The position numbers and the translations under genes are program-made. Shown piece by piece: positions 58,315 to 64,000 of a stretch of 64,000 bases of DNA. How positions within the stretch are numbered: position 1 is the first letter of the stretch; each line of letters starts with the position of its first letter. The notes below the pieces were generated by a model. The model had not been told where the DNA came from, made no database searches, and saw nothing but the letters and a program-made list of their open reading frames with translations. The stretch comes from UBA10649 sp965227045 (GTDB lineage: Bacteria; Actinomycetota; Actinomycetes; S36-B12), in NCBI GenBank assembly GCA_965227045.1, contig OZ245718.1:2170001-2234000 (forward strand), given 5' to 3'.

Positions 58315-58914
58315 ATGCGCATGCGCGGCATCACCCTGCTGGCTGCGGGAATCGCGAGCGTCAGCCTTATCTCTTCTCCGCTGCTCTCCGCCTCCGCATC
58401 AGCCGCCCCCATCGGCACCGTGCCAGCCTCCGGAACGTTCTCGTTCTCACTGGCGAACGGCATCCTGCCGACGTGGGCTTCCGAGGACATCATCATCGTC
58501 GGAGTCAGTCCCGGCACCGTCACCACGGCCGCCTCGAATCTCAGCGCGCGCGTGTCGGTTCCGATCATCGCGAAGACGGGGTCCGCGAATGCGGCCGCCG
58601 GCGGGTTCCGCCTGTACAACTCCCGCACCGGGGCGACCGTTCGCTGCTCGAACCCCACCATCGACACCCGCGCTCGCGTCGTGGACTGCGTGCTGCCGAC
58701 CGGCAAGAACGCCGCCTTGTTCAACATCAAGTCGATCGCCTCGCGTGCCAGGGTCATCGGCCAGTCGACGATCACCTGGATCTACAAGAGCCTGGTGCTT
58801 GGCATCAACGGGCAGGAGATGGCCGACATGCTCAACTCCGCTCTGTCGACCACGTCATTCAGCCCGTACGTGAACGTCGGCACGGGCGATCTGATCGTCA
58901 CGCGCGACCGCTGA
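58315..58914 (+). CDS. Small secreted protein of unknown function, beta-rich
   Basis: 199 residues from an ATG with GGGAGGTCAGC upstream. Signal peptide cleaved after about residue 31 (SASASAAP). The mature part is rich in Ser/Thr/Val strands (GTFSFSLANGILPTWASED) with two cysteines (VRCSNPTIDTR and VVDCVL) that may form a disulfide. No recognised family. Divergent from the GlcD-like gene with 47 bp between starts. Confidence 0.72.
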   Translation: MRMRGITLLAAGIASVSLISSPLLSASASAAPIGTVPASGTFSFSLANGILPTWASEDIIIVGVSPGTVTTAASNLSARVSVPIIAKTGSANAAAGGFRLYNSRTGATVRCSNPTIDTRARVVDCVLPTGKNAALFNIKSIASRARVIGQSTITWIYKSLVLGINGQEMADMLNSALSTTSFSPYVNVGTGDLIVTRDR

Positions 58915-58943
58915 GCGCTCCACAGGCGCCACCGCGCCGGTAG

Positions 58944-58952
58944 TTATCCACA
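58944..58952 (+). other. Isolated DnaA-box consensus TTATCCACA
   Basis: A perfect consensus DnaA box in the 119-bp gap between the two secreted-protein genes. Only one box is seen and dnaA/dnaN/gidA are not nearby, so it is not an origin. It may be coincidental or a titration site. Confidence 0.3.
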
Positions 58953-59033
58953 GCGCTGATTCGCGCCGGCAACGACCGTCTACCTGGCAGCACGCTCCTC
59001 ACCAGATCCGCCGATCCCGGTTGAGGAGATGCC

Positions 59034-60104
59034 ATGAACCTGAACACCCTCACGCGCGCCGTCACCGTCGCGGCGCTGTCGTTGCTATGCGCAGTTTCTG
59101 CGCCGTCGGCCCGCGCCGATGACGTCATCGCAACCGACAGCACCGAAGACGGCTTCGTGATCGCGGTCGAGGGTTCAGGATCCGGGCGACCCAGCAGCCG
59201 GCCACGGGCCACCGCAAGTCTGCCGCGGGGCATCGTCGTCACGTCTCACGGCGGCAAGCCGGTGTCACTCTTCGCAGAAGGCCAGTCGCCCCTGCGCAGG
59301 CCACGACCCGGCACCGCGCCCGCCACGTTCACCGGGCTCAAGGCGGGCACCACGTACACGGTCGTCGTCGGTGGCAGGTCGATCGGCCGGGTGGTCGCGA
59401 TCAACCGACCCAGGGCGGCGACCCGACTCGTCGTCAGCGCCACGGGCGACTCCGACACCGTCTCGCTCGCGTGGCGCTATCGCGCGCAGGTGAGCACCGG
59501 TGGCCGAGCGGTGACATTCCGGCTGTCGGCGACCAGCCGCAGCGCTCCGCCGGTGACCATCAACGTGAAGGACGCACGGCGCGTTCTGCTGCCCGGGCTG
59601 GACCCGCATGCGATCTATACCTTCTCCGTGCGGGTCGACAACACCGCGGGCCACTCACGACTGACATCAGCGACCATGACGACCACACTCGCCGAGTTGG
59701 CCGGGCCGACCGTGGCCGCGGTGCCAACTCCGCCCGACAGTCCGCCGGTGCTCGTTACGCCGATCACGCCGCCACCACCGCCGCCACCGCCCGCGACGAA
59801 GACCATCTATGTGTGTCCCACGGACTACGTGGAGAACTCCAGTGGCACCTGCACCCGCACGCTCGCGTACACCTTCCATCAGGAGCAATCCGGTCCTCGC
59901 CCGCTCCTGAACTCGTTCGAGACGACCTCGCCGGCCTGCCCGGCCGGATACAGCCTCGAGGACTACGGCTGGGTCATGTACTGCCGTTCCTACGGTCCGG
60001 TGCCCATCACCTACATCAAGGACCCGCCTCCGGCCGGCTTCACCGACAACGGCACGGCGTGGGTACGCACCGTCCCCAAGGATGCAGTGACCGTTCCCGC
60101 GTGA
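59034..60104 (+). CDS. Secreted multi-domain protein: FN3-like domains, polyproline hinge, Cys-rich C-terminus
   Basis: 356 residues from an ATG with TTGAGGAG upstream. Signal peptide about 1-28. Two fibronectin-type-III-like segments (about 60-125 and 130-215; GLKAGTTYTVVVGG, GLDPHAIYTFSVRVDN). A hinge with a run of eight prolines lies near residue 250. The C-terminal domain of about 100 residues has four cysteines (YVCPTDY, GTCTRT, PACPAGY, MYCRSY), probably disulfide-bonded. Likely an extracellular carbohydrate-binding or adhesive protein. Confidence 0.72.
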   Translation: MNLNTLTRAVTVAALSLLCAVSAPSARADDVIATDSTEDGFVIAVEGSGSGRPSSRPRATASLPRGIVVTSHGGKPVSLFAEGQSPLRRPRPGTAPATFTGLKAGTTYTVVVGGRSIGRVVAINRPRAATRLVVSATGDSDTVSLAWRYRAQVSTGGRAVTFRLSATSRSAPPVTINVKDARRVLLPGLDPHAIYTFSVRVDNTAGHSRLTSATMTTTLAELAGPTVAAVPTPPDSPPVLVTPITPPPPPPPPATKTIYVCPTDYVENSSGTCTRTLAYTFHQEQSGPRPLLNSFETTSPACPAGYSLEDYGWVMYCRSYGPVPITYIKDPPPAGFTDNGTAWVRTVPKDAVTVPA

Positions 60105-60142
60105 TCGCCGCAGCACAAATCCGCCGCTGGCACGGATCGTCG

Positions 60143-60148
60143 TAGGCT
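60143..60148 (+). promoter_or_regulatory. -10 hexamer TAGGCT of the membrane-protein/glycosyltransferase operon
   Basis: TAGGCT-N6-GTG (60155), exact leaderless geometry; same hexamer as serS. Confidence 0.6.
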
Positions 60149-60154
60149 CGGCGT

Positions 60155-61435
60155 GTGTCCTCGGCCTCTCCACCAGCGCTGAGCAGGGCCCTGATCAGCG
60201 CGGCGATCCCGACTGTCACCGTCGGCGCGGTCGTGTGGCGGGCCCTGACCACTAACGCGTGGTCGCAGTGGGGCATCGAGGCGATGACGCCCATGACGTC
60301 CTCGACCACGTCCTTCGCCGACCTCGCGAACATCACGGATACCGCCCAGTGCATCACCGACGGGACCGACTACACGGTCTGCGATCCGTACGGCCGCCCG
60401 TTCCAGCCCTACGTCGTCCTGCCCGCGCGCCTGCTCTCCGCCCTCGGCCTGGGATCCGACGACACCGGGATGCTCGGGACGTTGCTCGCCATCATCTACG
60501 TGCTGACCGTCGCGGCGCTGGCGGTCTTCCTGGCACGGTCTTGGCGTGGTGGATTCGCCACGCTCATCGCCGCGCAGGTGCTGCTGTCAGTGCTCGCCAT
60601 CAGCCCCCCGGCCATGCTTGCTATCGAGCGGGGCCAGATCGAGATCCTCGGACTCACTCTCACCATCGCGGCGTTGCTCGCGTTGTCACACAAACGCATC
60701 GGCGTCGGGGTGGCCGGTGCGGTGGCGGCTGTCGCGGCGGTCATCATCAAGTTCTTCGCGATCGGACTGTTCGCCCCATTCATCCGGCGGGGCCGAATGA
60801 ACTGGCCAGCGCTCGTCGGCCTCGCCGTAAGCGTCGTGTTTCTCGCGCTGTCCTGGTCCGACCTCATGCAGGCAAGCTCCGCCGCACGCGCAGACCAGCC
60901 CGCGACCTCGAAGTCGCAGTTCGGCGCAGCGACGTTGGTGGCAACGATCCTCACCCCCGACCCCGTCGGCTACCTGCCCAGCGCGGACGCCTCGGACAAC
61001 TGGGCGCGGATCCGCCTGATCGGATGGATCGTCGTGGCCATCGCACTCGTGCTCGCGGCCGTCCTCGTCCCGAGGGCCTCGGTCGCCAGCCTCGATCGCG
61101 TTCCTGCCGCGCGCGCCCTGGTGATCGGCGCTGCCGGCATCCTCGCCCTGCCCTACGTGCTCGGCGCGTCGCACGACTACCGCATGATCTTCCTGCTCCC
61201 CTTGGTAGTCGGCTCGCTGGTCTGGCTGTCAGCAAGCTCCGGGCGCGCCTTCTGGCTGCCAGCGCTCGTCCTGCTCGCGGCCGTCGTCAGCATCGTCACG
61301 GGTGCTGCCATGGTGCCTACGCCATCGGGATTCATGTGGGGCAAGGCGGCGATGGTGGCGGGCGATATCGGCCTGCTCGTCACGCTCGCCGTTTGCGGTG
61401 GCGTGTGGGTCCGCGGGCTGGTGAGAACACCGTGA
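60155..61435 (+). CDS. Polytopic membrane protein, GT-C (GT87-like) glycosyltransferase candidate
   Basis: 426 residues, GTG start. About ten helices. The region between TM1 and TM2 is acidic (TDTAQCITDGTDYTVCDPYG) and RPFQPYVVLPARLLSALG resembles GT-C proteins (DUF2029/GT87) that use polyprenyl-phosphate sugars in actinobacteria. A conserved catalytic Asp cannot be pinned down. Its stop overlaps the next start (GTGA). Confidence 0.7.
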   Translation: MSSASPPALSRALISAAIPTVTVGAVVWRALTTNAWSQWGIEAMTPMTSSTTSFADLANITDTAQCITDGTDYTVCDPYGRPFQPYVVLPARLLSALGLGSDDTGMLGTLLAIIYVLTVAALAVFLARSWRGGFATLIAAQVLLSVLAISPPAMLAIERGQIEILGLTLTIAALLALSHKRIGVGVAGAVAAVAAVIIKFFAIGLFAPFIRRGRMNWPALVGLAVSVVFLALSWSDLMQASSAARADQPATSKSQFGAATLVATILTPDPVGYLPSADASDNWARIRLIGWIVVAIALVLAAVLVPRASVASLDRVPAARALVIGAAGILALPYVLGASHDYRMIFLLPLVVGSLVWLSASSGRAFWLPALVLLAAVVSIVTGAAMVPTPSGFMWGKAAMVAGDIGLLVTLAVCGGVWVRGLVRTP

Positions 61436-63213
61436 CCACCATCACCTCGCGCTATCTCTCGGCTCGAACCGCAATCGAGGCGGCGGTGACAGGCGTCATC
61501 GCCACGATCATCTCGCTCGTCGTGTTCGGGCCGATCTGGTCACGGATGACCAGTCCGCTCGGCAGCGGCGACATGCTCTCGACCTACGTCAACGCCGACA
61601 ACTGGGGTGGCTTCGGATACTCCACCACGACTCACTACGGCTTCCCGCAAGGGATGAACCTCAACTACACGCCCAACATCGACATCACCGAGAACACGTT
61701 CGCACGCATCGTCGACGTCTTCACCGGCTCGCCATTCCTGGGCATAAACCTGCTGCTGTTCATATCCTTTCCAGTTGTCGCCGTCCTCGCCTACCTCCTG
61801 CTGCGGATCGTCAGTCGCGGCGGGCCGATCGCGATAGCGCTGGCGATCGCCTTCACGATGATCCCGTACCACTTCGGCCGCGGCCTTGGCCACACGTACC
61901 TCGCGACGATGTACGGCGGCGTCACGGCAGTCATGCTGGCCACGCTGATCGGCCTCGGCTACCTGCCCCGAATCCTGCAGACGGGAAGCACGAGAAGACG
62001 CGCAGTCACCTACCTGCTCCTTGTCGGGTTGATCGTCGTCACCTCGTGGAGTGGCCTGTACTACGCGGCGTTCGCTGTGATTCTCGGCAGCGCTGCCGTC
62101 GTGTGGCGAATCGCCAAGCGCGATCGCTGGGTGGATGTCGCTCTAGGCGCGGTCCCGGTGGTCTCGGTCGCGGTCCTCGCAATCGCGGGATTCATTCCCG
62201 GGGCGCTCACGGTCCTGAAGAATCCACCGCTGTTCCCGCTCGCGGAGCGGTCCGCCGCCGAATCGGTCACGCTCGCAGGCAGCTTGTCGATGGCGATCCT
62301 GCCCGCACCGATCAGCGAACTTCCCGGGATGTGGCGATACAACGCAGCAATCACCGACCGGGTCGCCGAGGCCGTGGGCGGCGGACCGCCCGTCGAGAGC
62401 ACCGCCCTGACGAACTACGGAACCTGGATCACGTCCGCCTGCCTTCTGCTGTTCGTCGTCGGCTGGGTACTGCGATCCCGTCGGCGCAGCCTGACCGGCT
62501 CCGCGATCCCGTTCACCGGCTACCTGACCGTCGTGGCCATGCTGTTCTTCGTCCCGTGGGGGCTGAACTTCATCGTCGCAAGTTTCGTGACGGCCCAGAT
62601 TCGCGGTTGGAATCGACTGCTGCCGATCCTGCTGCTCTTGTTCATCATGGGTGCGATGGCAGCGCTGGCACGCACGCGGTGGGACCGCACCAACCTCGCG
62701 ACTGCGATCGCAGGCATCGCCATTCTCGCCGTGGTGATCGTCGAGCAAGTCGTGCCGTTCCGTGCCGCATACGCCCAGGGCGCGGCCACCGGCGCACTGT
62801 CGGTGCAGGTCGCTCGCGACTACTCCGGCCAGGTCAACGCCGCCATCCCCGAGCATTGCGCGGTCCTCCAACTGCCATACGTGCAGTTCCCCGAGCAAGG
62901 CACACTTCCTCCTGATCTCAACGACTACGAGCATTTCCTGCAGCCTCTGATCAACGACGACAAGGACTTCAGTTACGGCGCGGTCAAGAACACGACAGCG
63001 AGCGAGCAACTCTCACGCATTGGCGAGGTGCCGAACGCGGCCGACTTGGAGAACCTGCGCAACGCGGGGTTCTGCGCGATCCACATCGATCGCCGCGGAA
63101 TCGCCGACAACGTGTGGACCTTCATGCAGATCGACCTCCTGAGCGCGCTCGGCGAACCCGTTGCTGTCGGAAATGACGGCCTGTGGCAGTTGTACGACCT
63201 CAGGGCGAAGTAG
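61432..63213 (+). CDS. Large membrane protein with extracytoplasmic domain, GT-C-like
   Basis: 593 residues from the GTG at 61432. About ten to eleven helices up to residue 440, then a soluble domain of about 150 residues ending in YDLRAK. The loop after TM1 (LGSGDMLSTYVNADNWGGFG, HYGFPQGMNLNYTPN) resembles GT-C/DUF6311-type sugar transferases acting on cell-surface polysaccharide. The C-terminal domain contains CAVLQLPYVQFPEQG and CAIHIDRRGI. Coupled to both neighbours, so part of a polysaccharide-assembly operon. Confidence 0.7.
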   Translation: MTTITSRYLSARTAIEAAVTGVIATIISLVVFGPIWSRMTSPLGSGDMLSTYVNADNWGGFGYSTTTHYGFPQGMNLNYTPNIDITENTFARIVDVFTGSPFLGINLLLFISFPVVAVLAYLLLRIVSRGGPIAIALAIAFTMIPYHFGRGLGHTYLATMYGGVTAVMLATLIGLGYLPRILQTGSTRRRAVTYLLLVGLIVVTSWSGLYYAAFAVILGSAAVVWRIAKRDRWVDVALGAVPVVSVAVLAIAGFIPGALTVLKNPPLFPLAERSAAESVTLAGSLSMAILPAPISELPGMWRYNAAITDRVAEAVGGGPPVESTALTNYGTWITSACLLLFVVGWVLRSRRRSLTGSAIPFTGYLTVVAMLFFVPWGLNFIVASFVTAQIRGWNRLLPILLLLFIMGAMAALARTRWDRTNLATAIAGIAILAVVIVEQVVPFRAAYAQGAATGALSVQVARDYSGQVNAAIPEHCAVLQLPYVQFPEQGTLPPDLNDYEHFLQPLINDDKDFSYGAVKNTTASEQLSRIGEVPNAADLENLRNAGFCAIHIDRRGIADNVWTFMQIDLLSALGEPVAVGNDGLWQLYDLRAK

Positions 63214-63216
63214 TCT
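63211..63216 (+). promoter_or_regulatory. -10-like hexamer TAGTCT before the GT2 gene
   Basis: TAGTCT, overlapping the stop codon of the upstream gene, is followed by 7 nt and the ATG at 63224. Confidence 0.35.
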
Positions 63217-63223
63217 CGCCGCG

Positions 63224-64000
63224 ATGAGCAGTTCTCGTGTGTCGGTCGTGATTCCGGTGTTCAACGGCCTGCCGTACCTGCCGGAGACAGTTGCCTCGGT
63301 CGAGGCGCAGACGCACCCGAACGTCGAACTCGTTCTCGTCGATGGCGGGTCCTCCGACGGATCCCGCGAATGGATTGAGCGATACGAGCGCGCCAACCTC
63401 GTCAAGGAGTACCTGCCAGCGGGCACTCCCGCCGCTTCGAACTGGACGAGAGCCAGCGAGCTCGCGACCGGCGACTACGTCAAGCTCCTGTGCCAGGACG
63501 ACCTCATCAGCCCATCCGCTCTCAGCGCTCAGAGTGCTGACCTCGATTCGCATCCGACGGCGGGAATGGCCATCGCGCAGCGGGATGTGGTCTCCGCGAG
63601 CGGGAAGGTGCTGACCGCCGGACGCGGTTGCGCGGGCCTGCCGACTGGACTCGTGAACGGCCGCAGGTCCCTCGAGGTCGCCGCCCGCAAGGGCGCCAAC
63701 ATCTTCGGCGAGCCGTTGGCGGTGCTGTTCCGACGCGAGGCGCTGGTCCAGGCGCTCCCCTGGGATGACGCCGAGCCTTTCCTGCTTGACATGTTCTTCT
63801 ACGCCAAGGTCCTCAGCGACCACGACGTCGTCGTGCGCAAGGAGTCGATCGGAGCGTTCCGGATCAGCGGCTCGTCGTGGTCGACCCGGCTGGCGTCCAA
63901 GCAGCGCCAGCAGTTCCGCACCTGGCAACGTCATGTCGAGCAGATCGTTCCCCAGCCCTGGTACCGCATCGCCGAGGCCCGCATCAACAACGACAAGACG
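63224..64000 (+). CDS. GT2-family glycosyltransferase (3' end missing)
   Basis: The ATG at 63224 lies 10 nt after the preceding stop. 259 codons are visible before the window ends. GT-A fold: SVVIPVFNGLPYLPETVAS at the start, LVDGGSSDGSREW, and LCQDDLISP as the DXD-like metal motif (QDD). It transfers a nucleotide-activated sugar to a lipid or polysaccharide on the cytoplasmic side. Together with the two polytopic proteins it marks the beginning of a cell-surface polysaccharide cluster continuing beyond the window. Confidence 0.9.
   Translation, partial: MSSSRVSVVIPVFNGLPYLPETVASVEAQTHPNVELVLVDGGSSDGSREWIERYERANLVKEYLPAGTPAASNWTRASELATGDYVKLLCQDDLISPSALSAQSADLDSHPTAGMAIAQRDVVSASGKVLTAGRGCAGLPTGLVNGRRSLEVAARKGANIFGEPLAVLFRREALVQALPWDDAEPFLLDMFFYAKVLSDHDVVVRKESIGAFRISGSSWSTRLASKQRQQFRTWQRHVEQIVPQPWYRIAEARINNDKT

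Noticed and set aside
58944..58952. Perfect DnaA box as evidence for a replication origin
   Set aside because: A single box, with no cluster, AT-rich region or dnaA/dnaN neighbours. A 9-mer can occur by chance.
60259..61431. A 390-codon N-terminal extension of the 61432 membrane protein
   Set aside because: It is a shadow of the preceding gene in another frame. The GTG at 61432 overlaps that gene's stop and starts just before the first membrane helix.
1..64000. CRISPR arrays, prophage or integrative-element modules
   Set aside because: No regularly spaced repeats, cas genes, phage structural genes or integrase were seen. The only mobile element is the IS481-type insertion.

Overview
The window is a GC-rich actinobacterial chromosome segment. 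The evidence is: GTG and TTG starts are common; many genes have a TANNNT hexamer about 6 nt before the start codon (leaderless promoters); and several families are typical of Actinobacteria (DUF4446, a DUF5926/SEC-C protein, an SCO6745-like protein, an F420/NADP reductase-like protein, a srs-type type III PKS operon). It is chromosomal: seryl-tRNA synthetase, Zwf, PheA and three tRNAs are present. Genus cannot be assigned from the sequence alone.

Layout. 1-6.3 kb: an F420/NADP reductase-like gene runs off the left edge. Divergent from it is a three-gene phenolic-lipid operon (type III PKS, ICMT-type methyltransferase, FAD monooxygenase), followed by a small conserved protein, a NUDIX hydrolase and an MFS-TetR pair. 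6.3-13 kb: a DHFR-fold reductase; an intact IS481-type element next to tRNA-Arg(ACG), flanked by an 18-bp direct repeat; Rieske and glutathione-peroxidase genes; two long hairpins before tRNA-Ser(GCT); a ROK kinase and an EamA permease. 12.7-20.1 kb: a LacI-controlled CUT2 sugar transporter (binding protein, permease, single-domain ATPase) with two perfect or near-perfect operators, next to two Gfo/Idh dehydrogenases and a zinc alcohol dehydrogenase. This is a carbohydrate or cyclitol catabolic locus. 20-28 kb: YihY, DDAH and CrtO-like genes behind tRNA-Ser(TGA), a nucleosidase, a flippase operon and TrpB2.

28-43 kb: a cyclic-di-AMP (ydaO-type) riboswitch precedes an NlpC/P60 hydrolase. A TetR gene is divergent from two tandem paralogous SDR genes. 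LhgO follows, then a two-component system whose neighbourhood encodes an apparent extracytoplasmic flavin/redox module (ApbE, ferric-reductase-like membrane protein, PepSY protein, two paralogous small membrane-anchored proteins). The two transcripts of that module each carry the same 17-bp box exactly 49 nt upstream of a -10 hexamer. Next come a divergent MoeA-like protein, TauE/SafE, a K+ channel, a quinone reductase and a secreted GH88 enzyme.

43-64 kb: a GNAT/SET-domain pair, Zwf, SerS and a HAD phosphatase, a 24-bp perfect bidirectional hairpin, and the operon DUF4446-pheA-rmlB-rmlD. Then a degenerate channel-like protein, a GDT1 cation exporter, DUF5926, GDPD, a Gph-like phosphatase and a GlcD-like oxidase. 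At the right edge is a cell-surface/polysaccharide region: two secreted proteins, two large polytopic proteins and a GT2 glycosyltransferase that runs off the window. The least explained parts are the two-component/ApbE/PepSY locus, the IS481 end structure with iterated 21-bp motifs, and the long perfect hairpins.
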